A stretch of DNA of 64,000 bases from Betaproteobacteria bacterium (GTDB taxonomy: Bacteria; Pseudomonadota; Gammaproteobacteria; Burkholderiales; Thiobacillaceae): the NCBI GenBank assembly GCA_016873935.1, contig VGVT01000005.1, positions 1 to 64,000 of the forward strand, in the 5' to 3' direction. Below, one piece after another: positions 37,547 to 46,736 of this stretch (position 1 is the first letter of the stretch; each line of letters starts with the position of its first letter). A program made the position numbers and the translations under genes. The notes beneath the pieces were generated by a model. That model ran no database searches, was not told the origin of the DNA, and saw only the letters and a program-made list of their open reading frames with translations.

Positions 37547-38605
37547 TCAATCGACAAGCGTGGCGGGCGGAAGGTCCTTTTCCCAGGACAAGCGGTCGTT
37601 CAGCCCGCGCGTCACCCAGACCTGACCCGTAGCGTCGATGCGCAGAACCTCTGCGATGCCCAGGCGCGCGGCCAGGCGCCGCCAGTCTTGCGGGCCGGCG
37701 ATGAACAGCGGCTTGCTGGCCACGTCCGAGAGGGTGCCGGCGCGCTCGCCGCGGGCGACGACGGTGAGCGCGCGGGTATGCTCGACCGGCCGGCCGCTGC
37801 GCGGGTCGATGAGGTGGCAATAGCGCCGGCCTTCCAGCTCGAAGTAGCGCTGGTAGTCACCGGAAGTGCCGATGGCCTCGCCGTCCTTCAACTCCAGGGT
37901 GGCCAGCGCCCCGGCCCGGCGCGGATGCTGGATGCCGACCAGCCAGGGCGTGCCGCCCTTCGATCCCAGCGCGAGGATGTTGCCGCCGATGTTGACGAGG
38001 GCGTTGTGCACGCCCTGGCTGCGCAGGTACGCGGCCGCCCGGTCCAGGGCGTAGCCCTTGGCGTAGCCGCCCAGGTCCAGGCGCACGGCGGGATTCGTGC
38101 CGGTGACATGGCTGCCGTCGATGACCAGGTCAGTCATGCGCGGATTCGCCCGCACCAGCTCCTCGATCGCCCTGGCGTCGGGCAGGCGTGGCTCGAAGCT
38201 GTCGGTATGAAAGCCCCACAACCGCACCAAATTGCCGATGGCGGGGTTGAACAGCCCCTCCCCCAGTTCGGCAAGGCCGGCGGCATCCTTCAGCATGGCC
38301 GCCAGTTCCGGTGCGACTTCCGCCCGGGCCGGCGTGCCGGGCCGGGCCTGAGCCAGGATAGCGTTGAGCCGCTCCAGGTCGCTCGGCTGCCAGGCATGCA
38401 GGGACCGGTGCATGGCATCGAAGTCCCGCAAGACCTGGTCCGTCACGCGTCGGGCCTTGTCCTCGGCCTCGCCGTAGACGGTCACCTCCACCAGGGTGCC
38501 GAAGACGTAGGACTGCTGGCGATGGCTGGCGGGACCGCAGCCGGCGAGCAGGGCCAGCAGGATCAGCGCGAAGATGCTCCGCGAAAACCGGCCCAGCCCC
38601 TTCAC
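37547..38605 (-). CDS. apbE: FAD:protein FMN transferase (ApbE lipoprotein)
   Basis: Periplasmic flavinyltransferase that attaches FMN to proteins such as NqrB/C or RnfG. The 352-residue protein has a lipoprotein signal (LILLALLAGCG), SYVFGTLVEVTVYG, LDLGGYAKGYALDRA, NIGGNILALGSKG and HLIDPRSGRPVEHTRALTVVA with the metal-binding Asp/Thr region. A GTG start at 38605 overlaps the gshB stop as GTGA, so it is translated with gshB. No flavinylation target is in the window. Confidence 0.92.
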   Translation of the reverse strand: MKGLGRFSRSIFALILLALLAGCGPASHRQQSYVFGTLVEVTVYGEAEDKARRVTDQVLRDFDAMHRSLHAWQPSDLERLNAILAQARPGTPARAEVAPELAAMLKDAAGLAELGEGLFNPAIGNLVRLWGFHTDSFEPRLPDARAIEELVRANPRMTDLVIDGSHVTGTNPAVRLDLGGYAKGYALDRAAAYLRSQGVHNALVNIGGNILALGSKGGTPWLVGIQHPRRAGALATLELKDGEAIGTSGDYQRYFELEGRRYCHLIDPRSGRPVEHTRALTVVARGERAGTLSDVASKPLFIAGPQDWRRLAARLGIAEVLRIDATGQVWVTRGLNDRLSWEKDLPPATLVD

Positions 38606-39651
38606 GCCGCCTCCCGGACACGCCGTTCCAGCGCATCCATGAACCTCCCCGCCACGTTGAAACCGGTCTGCGCGGTGATTTCCCGGAAGCAGGTGGGGCT
38701 GGTGACGTTGACCTCGGTGAGGCAGTCGCCGATCACGTCCAGACCCACCAGCAGCAGGCCGGCGGCCTGCAATCCCGGGCCCAGCGCGCGGGCGATCTGC
38801 CAATCCCGCTCCGACAGCGGCCGGGCCACGCCGGTGCCGCCGGCGGCCAGGTTGCCGCGGGTTTCGCCTTGCTTGGGGATGCGCGCCAGGCAATAGGGCA
38901 CGGCCTCGCCGTCGATGACCAGGATGCGCTTGTCGCCCTGGGCGATCTCCGGCAGGTAGCGCTGGGCCATGATGGTTTCGGCGCCGCGACGGGTAACGCT
39001 TTCCAGGATGGCGCCCAGGTTCGGGTCGCCGGGCCGCAGGCGGAAGATGCCTGCGCCGCCCATGGCGTTCAACGGCTTCACCACGATGTCGCCCTGCTCG
39101 GCCAGGAATTCGCGGATCAGGCCGGCGTCGCCGCTCACCAGGGTGGGCGCGATGAACCCGGCAAAGCGGGCGATGGCCAGCTTCTCGTTCCAGTCGCGCA
39201 GGGCCTGTGGCCGGTTGAACACCCGGGCGCCCTGGCGCTCCGCCATCTCCAGCAGCCAGGTGGCGTAAAGGTAGGCCTGATCGAAGGGCGGGTCGCGGCG
39301 CATGAGGACGGCGTCGAAATCCGCCAGGTCGCGCCATTCCGCCTCGCCCCGGGCAAACCAGTTACCAGTCCCCCCCTTTGAAAAAGGGGGGTTAGGGGGG
39401 ATTTCACCCGGCTCGCATGGGGTGAACGCCGAAAATCCCCCCCCGCCCCCCTTTACGAAAGGGGGGAGTTCCATGTTGAGACGGATCGGGTTGGCCTTGC
39501 CCAGAACGCTTCCACCCCGCCAGGCCAAGTCCTCACTGACCATGGCCCACAGTTCATGCCCGCGCGCCGCCGCCTCCAGCATCATGGCGTAGGTGGAGTC
39601 CTTGTGGATCTTGAAGGTCTCCAGGGGATCGGCGACGAACAGCAGCTTCAC
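38602..39651 (-). CDS. gshB: Glutathione synthetase, with an in-frame repeat insertion
   Basis: ATP-grasp enzyme joining Gly to gamma-Glu-Cys. The 349-residue protein has LLFVADPLETFKIHKDSTYAMM at the N-terminus, DAVLMRRDPPFDQAYLYAT, IVVKPLNAMGGAGIFR (ATP loop), NLAAGGTGVARPLSERD and TEVNVTSPTCFREI. The family is about 315 residues. The excess is at residues 62-96, where a 97-bp palindromic element reads as ELPPFVKGG...PPNPPFSKGG. The insertion lies between the N-terminal domain strands, and the catalytic motifs are intact. GTG start overlapping the gshA stop. Confidence 0.93.
   Translation of the reverse strand: MKLLFVADPLETFKIHKDSTYAMMLEAAARGHELWAMVSEDLAWRGGSVLGKANPIRLNMELPPFVKGGGGGFSAFTPCEPGEIPPNPPFSKGGTGNWFARGEAEWRDLADFDAVLMRRDPPFDQAYLYATWLLEMAERQGARVFNRPQALRDWNEKLAIARFAGFIAPTLVSGDAGLIREFLAEQGDIVVKPLNAMGGAGIFRLRPGDPNLGAILESVTRRGAETIMAQRYLPEIAQGDKRILVIDGEAVPYCLARIPKQGETRGNLAAGGTGVARPLSERDWQIARALGPGLQAAGLLLVGLDVIGDCLTEVNVTSPTCFREITAQTGFNVAGRFMDALERRVREAA
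39370..39466. repeat. PPFxKGG-type palindromic element inside gshB
   Basis: The terminal arms are inverted copies: CCCCCCTTTGAAAAAGGGGG with GGGGGGATTT at the left, and the matching complement (AAATCCCCCC, CCCCCTTTACGAAAGGGGGG) at the right, about 34 nt each around a CACCCGGCTCGCATGGGGTG centre. On the - strand each arm encodes PPFxKGG. Such elements occur widely in bacterial genomes. Confidence 0.8.
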
Positions 39652-40946
39652 GGCGCCGTGCGCTCCAGTTCGATGGCCGCGGCCAAGGCGGCAAGGCGGG
39701 CGATGACGCCGTAGGTGTAGAAGCGGTTCACCGGCGAATCCGGGCGCGCGCCGCAATCGCAGTAGCTGCAACTGGTGTCGAAGGCCAGCGGTACGAAGTG
39801 CATGCCCGGTGAATTCAGGTTCTCGTCGGCGCCGCGGCCGGTGTGCACCCGGTAGAAGCCGCCGATGACGAAGTGGTCGATCATGTAGACCACCGGCTCG
39901 GCCACCGCTTCATGGATGCTCTCGAAGGTGTGCACGCCCTCCTGCACCAGCACGTCGGACACCGCCAGCCCCTCCTTCACCACCGCCATCTTGTTGCGCT
40001 GCTTGCGGTTGAGGTCGCGCACGTCGTCCGGCGACTTCACCGTCATGATGCCCATGCCGTAGGTGCCGGCGTCGGCCTTGACGATGACGAAGGGCTCGCG
40101 GTCGATGCCGTGCTCGGCGTACTTGGCGCGGATCTTCTTCAGCACTTCCTCGACGTGGAAGGCCAGGCATTCCTCGCCTTCCCGCGCCTGGAAGTCGACC
40201 TCGCCGCAGTTGGCGTGGTAGGGGTTGATGTACCAGGGATCGATGCCGAGCAGGCCGCAGAAGTCGTGGGCGACCTGGTCGTAGGCGGCGAAGTGCCTGG
40301 ACTTGCGGCGGATGGCCCAGCCCGCGTGCAGGGGCGGCAGCATGCCCTGGGCAGGGTTCAGGTCCTTGAGGATGTCCGGCACGCCGGCGGACAGGTCGTT
40401 GTTGAGGAGGATGGCGCAGGGGTCGAAGCTTGTCCCGGACTCCGATGCGCGATCCAGCCTGATGCGGTCGCCCTCGCGCCGGATGGGTTCCAGTGTGAGT
40501 TGGCCGCCTTCCGGCAGGTCCAGCACCAGGGGTTCCTCCAGGCCGGGGATGAGGCTGCCGAAGCGCACCGTCAGGCCGATCTTGCGGATGATGTCGGCGA
40601 GGGCCGCGACGTTCTGCAGGTAGAACAGGTTGCGGGTGTGGTTCTCCGGCACGATGAGGAAGCGGCGCGCGTCGCTGCACAGCTTCTCCACCGCCACCTG
40701 GGCCGCCTGCACCGCCAGGGGCAGGAAGTCCGGATTCAGGTTGTTGAATCCGCCGGGGAACAGGTTGGTGTCCACCGGCGCCAGCTTGAAACCGGAATTG
40801 CGCAGGTCCACCGAACTGTAGAAGGGCGCGTTGTGCTCCATCCATTGCCGGCGGAACCAGTGCTCGATGTCCGCCTGCGCCTCGATGACATGCTTTTCCA
40901 GTTCGCGCAGGGGGCCGGTGAGGGCGGTGGTGAGATGGGGAACCAT
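39648..40946 (-). CDS. gshA: Glutamate--cysteine ligase, proteobacterial (ferrooxidans) type
   Basis: First step of glutathione synthesis. The 432-residue protein is not the E. coli GshA fold. It matches the family found in Thiobacillus/Acidithiobacillus and many betaproteobacteria: MVPHLTTALTGPLRELE, PVDTNLFPGGFNNLNPDF, PENHTRNLFYLQNVAAL, VIVKADAGTYGMGIMTV and GMHFVPLAFDTSCSYC. Start 40946 is chosen on family length. An ATG at 40970 and a TTG at 40982 also lie in frame. First gene of gshA-gshB-apbE, all coupled by GTGA overlaps. Confidence 0.9.
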   Translation of the reverse strand: MVPHLTTALTGPLRELEKHVIEAQADIEHWFRRQWMEHNAPFYSSVDLRNSGFKLAPVDTNLFPGGFNNLNPDFLPLAVQAAQVAVEKLCSDARRFLIVPENHTRNLFYLQNVAALADIIRKIGLTVRFGSLIPGLEEPLVLDLPEGGQLTLEPIRREGDRIRLDRASESGTSFDPCAILLNNDLSAGVPDILKDLNPAQGMLPPLHAGWAIRRKSRHFAAYDQVAHDFCGLLGIDPWYINPYHANCGEVDFQAREGEECLAFHVEEVLKKIRAKYAEHGIDREPFVIVKADAGTYGMGIMTVKSPDDVRDLNRKQRNKMAVVKEGLAVSDVLVQEGVHTFESIHEAVAEPVVYMIDHFVIGGFYRVHTGRGADENLNSPGMHFVPLAFDTSCSYCDCGARPDSPVNRFYTYGVIARLAALAAAIELERTAP

Positions 40947-41008
40947 GGCGGGAAGGTACCCGGGGGGCATCCCCGGATTCAAGTCGAAATCACGTTGCCC
41001 TGAGTCTA

Positions 41009-41275
41009 GAGCCTATTTCAGTAGGAATCATGCCCCGCGCCGCGGGTGTGCGGGATGCAGTGCAAGGCGCGGGTGGCGCGGTTTGGTCGTTCCAAACAAG
41101 CCACCCGCAACGCGGCAATGCGCCCGCACACCAGCGGCCCTTCGGGTTGAGGCCAGGAACGGCGTCTGCGGCGTTGCGGCGCTTGGCCATGGAATGACCA
41201 TGGCCGGCGCGTCGCGCCTTGCATCCATCCGTTCCTGGTCTCAACGCGGGGCATGATCCCTACTGAAATAGGCTC
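41009..41275. mobile_element. MITE-like element with 31-bp terminal inverted repeats
   Basis: Left end GAGCCTATTTCAGTAGGAAT... (41009-41039) and right end 41245-41275 are reverse complements over 31 bp with one mismatch. The 267-bp element encodes no transposase. The interior is GC-rich with internal dyads (CCATGGAATGACCATGG). It fills the 385-bp space between gshA and trmL. Non-autonomous mobility is inferred from structure. No clear target duplication was seen. Confidence 0.7.
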
Positions 41276-41331
41276 TTAGATCGCTTCCCAGCCCTGTCGC
41301 CCCATCTCTGGATGGCCGACAATGGCGGGCC

Positions 41332-41796
41332 ATGTTCGATATCGTTCTCTACCAGCCGGAAATCCCGCCCAACACGGGCAACGTCATCCGCCTCGCCGCC
41401 AACACCGGCTGCCGGCTGCACCTGGTGAAACTCCTGGGCTTCGAGCTCTCCGACAAGCAGATGCGCCGGGCCGGGCTGGATTACCACGAGTACGCCGAGA
41501 TGAAGGTGTACGAAACCTGGAACGAGCTGAAAGCCGCCCTCGCCGGCCGCCGCCTGTTCGCCTTCACCACCAGGGCTTCCGCCGATTTCAGCCAGACGCG
41601 CTTCCAGCCCGGCGACGTCTTCGTTTTTGGCCCGGAAATGCGGGGTCTGCCGGCCGAAGTCCTCGACGAGTTCGCGCCGGATCGGCGCCTGCGCCTGCCC
41701 ATGTTGCCCGGCCAGCGCAGCCTGAATCTCTCCAACTCCGTCGCCGTGGCGGTCTACGAGGCCTGGCGCCAGAATGGTTTCGCGGGCGCCCGGTGA
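41332..41796 (+). CDS. trmL: tRNA (cytidine(34)-2'-O)-methyltransferase TrmL
   Basis: SPOUT methylase of the wobble base of tRNA-Leu. The 154-residue protein has MFDIVLYQPEIPPNTGNVIRLAANTG (motif 1, Asn/Arg), FGPEMRGLP (motif 2) and LPMLPGQRSLNLSNSVAVAVYEA (motif 3 knot). Single-domain length is typical. Confidence 0.93.
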   Translation: MFDIVLYQPEIPPNTGNVIRLAANTGCRLHLVKLLGFELSDKQMRRAGLDYHEYAEMKVYETWNELKAALAGRRLFAFTTRASADFSQTRFQPGDVFVFGPEMRGLPAEVLDEFAPDRRLRLPMLPGQRSLNLSNSVAVAVYEAWRQNGFAGAR

Positions 41797-41853
41797 ACTT
41801 GGTTTTCGCGGCTTTGTCCCCATGCTGAATCCATCCCTTCCGAAAGCCATCGC

Positions 41854-42180
41854 ATGAGCGCCCTGGAAACCTTCGAGAAACTCCTCGCCCAAGGCAAGGA
41901 CAACGCCCTGTTGCGCTACTCGCTGGGCAACGAATGCCTGAAGCTGGGGCGGACCGACGACGCCGTCGCCCATCTCCGCGCCGCTCTCGCTTTCGACCCC
42001 GGCTATTCCGCCGCCTGGAAGCTGCTGGGCAAGGCCCAGGCCGAGGCCGGCGCCGCGGCTGAAGCCCTCGACACCTACCGCCAGGGCATCGACAAGGCCG
42101 AGGCCAAGGGCGACATCCAGGCCGCCAAGGAAATGCGGGTGTTCGCCAAGCGCATCGAGAAACAACTGGCCGGCGAGTGA
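41854..42180 (+). CDS. TPR-repeat protein
   Basis: The 108-residue protein has two to three tetratricopeptide-like units (ALLRYSLGNECLKLGRTDDAVAHLRAALAFDPGYSAAWKLLGKAQ) with the W/LG/Y/A/P pattern. No signal peptide. Probably an adaptor. The partner is unknown. Confidence 0.75.
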   Translation: MSALETFEKLLAQGKDNALLRYSLGNECLKLGRTDDAVAHLRAALAFDPGYSAAWKLLGKAQAEAGAAAEALDTYRQGIDKAEAKGDIQAAKEMRVFAKRIEKQLAGE

Positions 42181-42241
42181 CCCCCAGTCCCCCATCGGCT
42201 ACCATCTCCCCCCATTGGATTCACAGACTTAGGAGCAGCAC

Positions 42242-42508
42242 ATGGCGCGTATGGTGCAATGCGTGAAACTCGGCCGCGAGGCCGAAGGCCTGGATTTCCC
42301 GCCCCTGCCCGGCGAACTCGGCAAGCGGGTGTTCGAGGGCATCTCCAAGGAGGCCTGGCAGGGCTGGATCAAGCTGCAGACCATGATCATCAACGAGAAC
42401 CGCCTCAATCTTGCCGACGCCCAGCACCGCAAGTACCTGATGGAACAGGCCGAGAAGTACTTCTTTGGTGAAGGTGTCGGCAACCCCGAGGGCTTCCGCC
42501 CGCATTGA
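42242..42508 (+). CDS. yggX: Probable Fe(2+)-trafficking protein YggX
   Basis: An 88-residue protein with the family start [24 protein letters not shown] (conserved Cys7) and end [16 protein letters not shown]. It protects iron-sulfur clusters from oxidative damage. AGGAGCAGCAC lies directly before the ATG. Confidence 0.93.
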   Translation: MARMVQCVKLGREAEGLDFPPLPGELGKRVFEGISKEAWQGWIKLQTMIINENRLNLADAQHRKYLMEQAEKYFFGEGVGNPEGFRPH

Positions 42509-42527
42509 CGTCGACACCGAGCCCGCC

Positions 42528-43268
42528 GTGAGCGAAGACAAGCAAACCCACTTCGGCTTCAAGACTGTCGCCGAGGAAGAAAAGGCCCGCAAGGTAGCCG
42601 AGGTGTTCCATTCCGTGGCCAACCGCTACGACGTCATGAACGACCTCATGTCCATGGGCCTGCACCGCGTCTGGAAGCGCTTCCTGGCCCTGCACGCGCG
42701 CCTGCGCCCGGGCCACAAGGTGCTCGACATCGCCGGCGGCACCGGCGACATCGCCCGCCTGCTGGCGGAGGAAACCGGCCCCACCGGCGAAGTCTGGCTC
42801 ACCGACATCAACGGCTCCATGCTGGGCGTGGGCCGGGACCGCATGCTCGACCAGGGCCTGATGCTGCCCGTGGCGCAGTGTGACGCGGAGAAACTGCCCT
42901 TCCCCGGCGACTACTTCGACCTGGTCACCGTCGCCTTCGGCCTGCGCAACATGACGCACAAGGAAGATGCCCTGGCCGAGATGCGCCGGGTGCTGAAGCC
43001 GGGCGGCAAGCTCATGGTGCTGGAGTTCTCCAAGGTCTGGAAGCCGCTGCAACCCCTGTACGACCTCTACTCCTTCCAGATGCTGCCGCGCATGGGCCAG
43101 GCGGTGACCAAGGACGCGGAAAGCTACCGCTATCTCGCCGAATCCATCCGCATGCACCCGGACCAGGAAACCCTGAAGGGCATGATGGAAAGCGTCGGCT
43201 TCCGGAAAGTGGACTACTTCAATATGACCGCCGGCGTGGTGGCGCTGCACGTGGGGTACAAGCTGTAA
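42528..43268 (+). CDS. ubiE: Ubiquinone/menaquinone C-methyltransferase UbiE
   Basis: SAM-dependent C-methylation in quinone synthesis. The 246-residue protein has [38 protein letters not shown] motif [30 protein letters not shown] and the family signature [19 protein letters not shown]. The GTG at 42528 gives the standard N-terminus. Confidence 0.94.
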   Translation: MSEDKQTHFGFKTVAEEEKARKVAEVFHSVANRYDVMNDLMSMGLHRVWKRFLALHARLRPGHKVLDIAGGTGDIARLLAEETGPTGEVWLTDINGSMLGVGRDRMLDQGLMLPVAQCDAEKLPFPGDYFDLVTVAFGLRNMTHKEDALAEMRRVLKPGGKLMVLEFSKVWKPLQPLYDLYSFQMLPRMGQAVTKDAESYRYLAESIRMHPDQETLKGMMESVGFRKVDYFNMTAGVVALHVGYKL

Positions 43269-43271
43269 GCG

Positions 43272-44162
43272 TCACTTCTTCTTCGCCCTTGGATGCGCCT
43301 GGTCATACACCTGGGCCAGGCGCTGAAAATCCAGATGGGTGTAAACCTGGGTGGTGGACAGGCTGGCGTGGCCCAGCATCTCCTGCACCGCCCTTAAATC
43401 CCCCGATGATTGCAGCACGTGGCTGGCGAAGGCGTGGCGCAGGGCGTGCGGATGCACGTGGGCGGTGATGCCCTGACGCTGGGCCAGGTGCTTCAGGGCC
43501 ATGCCCAGCACACTGGGAGAGATACGGGCGCCACGAGCGCCGACGAACAGGGCATCCGGGTCGCGGGCCACCGGATCGCGCACCGCCAGCCAGCTTTCCA
43601 GGGCCGCCAGGGCCCGACCGCCCACCGGCACCACACGGGTCTTGGCGCCCTTGCCGGTCACCTTCACTTCCGCCGCCTGGCGGTCGACGTCCCCCAGGTT
43701 GAGTCCGATGAGTTCCGCCCGGCGCAGGCCGGAGGAATACATGAGCTCGAACATGGCCGCGTCGCGCCGGGACCAGACACCCTCACCCGGGCGCTCCAGC
43801 AGATGTGCCATCTCGTCCACCGAGAGGGCGTTGGGCAGCTTCTTCTCGCCCTTGGGTGGACGCAGGCCCAGGCAGGGGTTGGCCTCCACCGTGCCCTGGC
43901 GGGCCAGGTAATGGAAGAAGCTGCGCCAGGCGGACAGGGTGCGGGCCAGGGTCTTGGCTTTCAGGCCCGCACCGTGCAGGCCGGCCAGGGCGCGGCGGAT
44001 GTCGTGGGAGGTGAGTTGCGCCGGCGGCCGTTCGCCCACCCGTTCCAGCAGGTGGCGCAGGTCGAAGGCGTAGGTGGCGACGGTATTGGGGCTGTAGTGG
44101 CGCGCCGTCAGGTGGGCGAGGAAGGCGGCGACGGGCTGGGAGAGGACGCCTTCGTCGGCCAT
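43272..44162 (-). CDS. xerC: Tyrosine recombinase XerC
   Basis: Resolves chromosome dimers at dif with XerD. The 296-residue protein has an N-terminal SAM-like core-binding domain (HLTARHYSPNTVATYAFDLRHLL) and a catalytic domain with Arg in SSGLRRAELIGL, Lys in VTGKGAKTRVVP, HALRHAFASH, and LGHASLSTTQVYTH with the nucleophilic Tyr. It sits with DUF484 and dapF as in many proteobacteria, convergent with ubiE, 3 nt away. Confidence 0.93.
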   Translation of the reverse strand: MADEGVLSQPVAAFLAHLTARHYSPNTVATYAFDLRHLLERVGERPPAQLTSHDIRRALAGLHGAGLKAKTLARTLSAWRSFFHYLARQGTVEANPCLGLRPPKGEKKLPNALSVDEMAHLLERPGEGVWSRRDAAMFELMYSSGLRRAELIGLNLGDVDRQAAEVKVTGKGAKTRVVPVGGRALAALESWLAVRDPVARDPDALFVGARGARISPSVLGMALKHLAQRQGITAHVHPHALRHAFASHVLQSSGDLRAVQEMLGHASLSTTQVYTHLDFQRLAQVYDQAHPRAKKK

Positions 44163-44164
44163 CG

Positions 44165-44812
44165 CTAGAGGAACCGGGATACGGCCGCGCCGGACAGCTC
44201 GGCCAGCCAGGACAGGTAGAGGGTGCCCATCTCCGGATAGAAGCGTTTCGCGTCCTCCGAGGCCAGCACCAGTAGGCCGTTCAGGTTGTCCTCGCGCAGG
44301 GGCGCGAGGGCGAAGGACTTCTGGTTGCCGCCGACGGCACCGAACCAGCCGCGCACCTCGTCCGGCACCTCGGCCCCGCAACGGGGCTGGGTAAGGCCGG
44401 TCATGAGCACCTTGACGTCGGCGCTGACCGCTGAGAATTCAGGCATGTCCGGCGCGCTGTCGGCCCATACCCGCAGCGTGGCGTGCGGCACGGCGAAGCT
44501 CTCCGACAGGGAAAGGTGCAGCGACTGGAACACCGCCTCCAGGCTGCGCGCCCGCATCAGGCCCAGGGACAGCTTGTGCAACTTGTCGCCGATGGCGTCG
44601 TTCTCCTCGGCGAACTGGATGAACTCGCGCAGTTTCAGTTCGAGGCCGCGCGACTTGTCGCGCAGGGCCAGCACCTGGCGCTCGCCCAGGGAAATGGCCT
44701 GGCCGCTGTAGGGATGGGGCACGCTGATGTCGGTCAGCAACTCGGGGTGGCCGACGAAGAAATCCGGGTTGAGCCTGAGGAATTCGCTGATCTGTTCGGG
44801 GGAAATGTTCAT
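44165..44812 (-). CDS. DUF484 family protein
   Basis: The 215-residue protein starts [26 protein letters not shown], a helical N-terminus, with a GAF-like C-terminal half ([58 protein letters not shown]). Conserved between dapF and xerC in many proteobacteria. Molecular function unknown. Overlaps dapF by 4 nt. Confidence 0.88.
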   Translation of the reverse strand: MNISPEQISEFLRLNPDFFVGHPELLTDISVPHPYSGQAISLGERQVLALRDKSRGLELKLREFIQFAEENDAIGDKLHKLSLGLMRARSLEAVFQSLHLSLSESFAVPHATLRVWADSAPDMPEFSAVSADVKVLMTGLTQPRCGAEVPDEVRGWFGAVGGNQKSFALAPLREDNLNGLLVLASEDAKRFYPEMGTLYLSWLAELSGAAVSRFL

Positions 44813-45651
44813 AGGTCGATCTCGCCTTCGAAAACGGTGGCGGCCGGGCCGGTGAGGAATACGGAATGGGTAGCACCGGCCCAGGAAATAGACAGGTCGC
44901 CGCCGCGGGTGTGGACGCTGACGGTATCGTCCAGCAGCCCGCGCGTGATGCCGGCCACCACGGCGGCGCAGGCGCCGGTGCCGCAGGCCAGGGTCTCGCC
45001 GCTGCCCCGCTCGAACACCCGCAGCCGGACGGCGCGCCGGTGCAGCACCTGCATGAAGCCGACGTTTACCCGCTGCGGGAAGCGGGGGTGGCATTCGATC
45101 CTGGCGCCCAGTTCGCGCACGGGGGCGTCATCCAGGTTGCACACCACCCGCACGGCGTGGGGGTTGCCCATGGACAGGGCGGAGATCTCCACCGGCTCGA
45201 TGCCCTGCGGGCCGTCGACGTCGATGACGTAGGTGAGGGCGCGGGCATCGGCGATGAAGGGGATGTCGGCGGGCTCGAAACGGGGCGGCCCCATGTCGAC
45301 GGTGACGCGGCCGTCGTCCTCCAGCTTCGGCACGATGATGCCGGAGGCGGTTTCGACGCGGATCTCGGTCTTCTCCGTGAGGCCCTTGTCGCGCACGAAG
45401 CGGACGAAGCAACGGGCGCCGTTGCCGCACTGCCGCACCTCGCCACCGTCGGCGTTGAAGATGCGGTAGCGGAAGTCGGTGTCGGGCCGGGTGGGCGCTT
45501 CCACCAGCAAGATCTGGTCGCAGCCCACGCCGAAATGGCGGTCGGCGATGGCCCGGTACTGCTCCGGGCTCAGGTCGACGCGTCGGCGGATGCCGTCGAA
45601 CACGACAAAGTCGTTGCCGGCGCCCTGCATCTTGGTGAAGGGAAGTCTCAT
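44809..45651 (-). CDS. dapF: Diaminopimelate epimerase
   Basis: Converts LL- to meso-DAP for lysine and for MurE. The 280-residue protein has [16 protein letters not shown], the first catalytic Cys in [14 protein letters not shown], and the second in [17 protein letters not shown], plus [10 protein letters not shown]. Two-fold pseudo-symmetry and length are typical. Confidence 0.95.
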   Translation of the reverse strand: MRLPFTKMQGAGNDFVVFDGIRRRVDLSPEQYRAIADRHFGVGCDQILLVEAPTRPDTDFRYRIFNADGGEVRQCGNGARCFVRFVRDKGLTEKTEIRVETASGIIVPKLEDDGRVTVDMGPPRFEPADIPFIADARALTYVIDVDGPQGIEPVEISALSMGNPHAVRVVCNLDDAPVRELGARIECHPRFPQRVNVGFMQVLHRRAVRLRVFERGSGETLACGTGACAAVVAGITRGLLDDTVSVHTRGGDLSISWAGATHSVFLTGPAATVFEGEIDL

Positions 45652-45658
45652 GCGGGGA

Positions 45659-46141
45659 TTATCCCGTTGTCGTCTCTTCCTGGGCCAGCCTCAGGATGTA
45701 ATGGGCGAAATCCGGGTCCTCGCCGCGCAACAGCTCGGGCAGGCGTTCGCGAAACTCCTCGCGCTGGCACCACTCGCGCATGTAGTCCTCCCAGGAGTGC
45801 CAGCGACGCAGTTGCTTTTCGCTCATGTCCGGCTCCCAGACCAGGAGATAGGCGCGCTCGAACAGCGAGATGAGCATGTCGAAGATGACCCACATGCGCT
45901 CGCGCTGCTCTTCGCTGAGGTCGGGCGTGGAGGTCTGGCTGCGCAGCTTCAGGTCGGGATTGGCGAGCACCACTTCGAGGAAGTCGATGTAGGCGTCGGA
46001 AAGCTGCTGCCAGGTGGCCTCCTCCTCGTTCTCCCGCTCCTTGCGCTGGTCGAACAGGAAAACGCCGATGGCCAGGGGCAAGCCCACCACGGTGACGACG
46101 TAGGACAGCAGTTCCCAGGTTTCCAGTGCCACGCCCGTCAC
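45659..46141 (-). CDS. Putative membrane-anchored hypothetical protein
   Basis: The 160-residue protein has one N-terminal hydrophobic segment ([20 protein letters not shown]) followed by a charged, Trp-rich soluble region ([49 protein letters not shown]). The layout resembles DUF4760-type proteins, which have no known activity. The GTG at 46141 overlaps the stop of the next gene upstream as GTGA. Confidence 0.65.
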   Translation of the reverse strand: MTGVALETWELLSYVVTVVGLPLAIGVFLFDQRKERENEEEATWQQLSDAYIDFLEVVLANPDLKLRSQTSTPDLSEEQRERMWVIFDMLISLFERAYLLVWEPDMSEKQLRRWHSWEDYMREWCQREEFRERLPELLRGEDPDFAHYILRLAQEETTTG

Positions 46142-46554
46142 CCCATCAAGGCCACGTAGTCCTTGAAGATGCAGCGGTCCATCACCACGCACAGGCCCGC
46201 CTCGCGCGCTTTCTCGGCGGCCTCCTCGTGGACGATGTCCTCCTGGATCCAGAGGGCCGGGGCGTTGATGGCCAGGCATTCGTCAACGATGCCGGGGATG
46301 GCGGCGGACTCCCGGAAGACGTTCACCAGGTCCACCGGGAAGGGGATGTCGGCCAGGCGCGCGTAGGCCTTTTCGCCGAGCACCTGCTCCACCGCCGGGC
46401 GCACCGGCACGATGCGGTAGCCGAAGCGCTGCATGGCCTGCGACACGCCGAAGCTGGGCCGATCGGGCTTTGGCGAGAGGCCGACCACGGCGATGGTTTT
46501 CACGCGGCGCAGCAGCGCCTTGAGGTCTTCGGGTGCGGGGTTCTGAAAGCGCAT
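46138..46554 (-). CDS. CoA-binding protein (YccU family)
   Basis: A 138-residue single Rossmann CoA-binding domain: VKTIAVVGLSPKPDRPSFGVSQAMQRFGYRIVPVRP, a PVDLVNVFR strand, and ALWIQEDIVHEEAAEKAREAGLCVVMDRCIFKDY. The ligand domain without a synthetase partner is typical of the family, whose role is unclear. Start 46554 has GGAG upstream. An ATG at 46569 is an alternative. Confidence 0.88.
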   Translation of the reverse strand: MRFQNPAPEDLKALLRRVKTIAVVGLSPKPDRPSFGVSQAMQRFGYRIVPVRPAVEQVLGEKAYARLADIPFPVDLVNVFRESAAIPGIVDECLAINAPALWIQEDIVHEEAAEKAREAGLCVVMDRCIFKDYVALMG

Positions 46555-46576
46555 CGCTTCTCCTTCCATGGGCGCG

Positions 46577-46641
46577 TCAGCGCCGTTCCGGCATGGCCGC
46601 CTGCAGATCCATGCCGAGGACGTAATCATCCATCACATGCG
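46577..46641 (-). pseudogene. Remnant resembling the 3' end of the adjacent GNAT gene
   Basis: On the - strand the frame ending at the TGA in 46577-46579 reads HVMDDYVLGMDLQAAMPERR. The VMDDYV block matches GGGYVMDDYVMVKGM at the end of the acetyltransferase 100 bp away. No upstream homology was recognised in the 46642-46736 spacer. Probably a decayed partial duplicate, but it is short. Confidence 0.35.
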
Positions 46642-46736
46642 CGGACGCGAACAGGGAGCAGTGCCTGCCGCATGGCGGCAGGTGCGACCGGCCGCGAGTC
46701 GGACGCCGGGGTATGCGTGGGAACGGCTGGCGGAAT

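Noticed and set aside
40990-41256. Small ORFs of 66-84 codons on both strands inside the 267-bp inverted-repeat element
   Set aside because: They span the terminal repeats, overlap one another in several frames and encode no recognisable protein.
43272-44162. Phage integrase marking an integrated element
   Set aside because: Its neighbours dapF and DUF484 and its full XerC motif set identify housekeeping XerC. No attachment repeats or phage genes are near.
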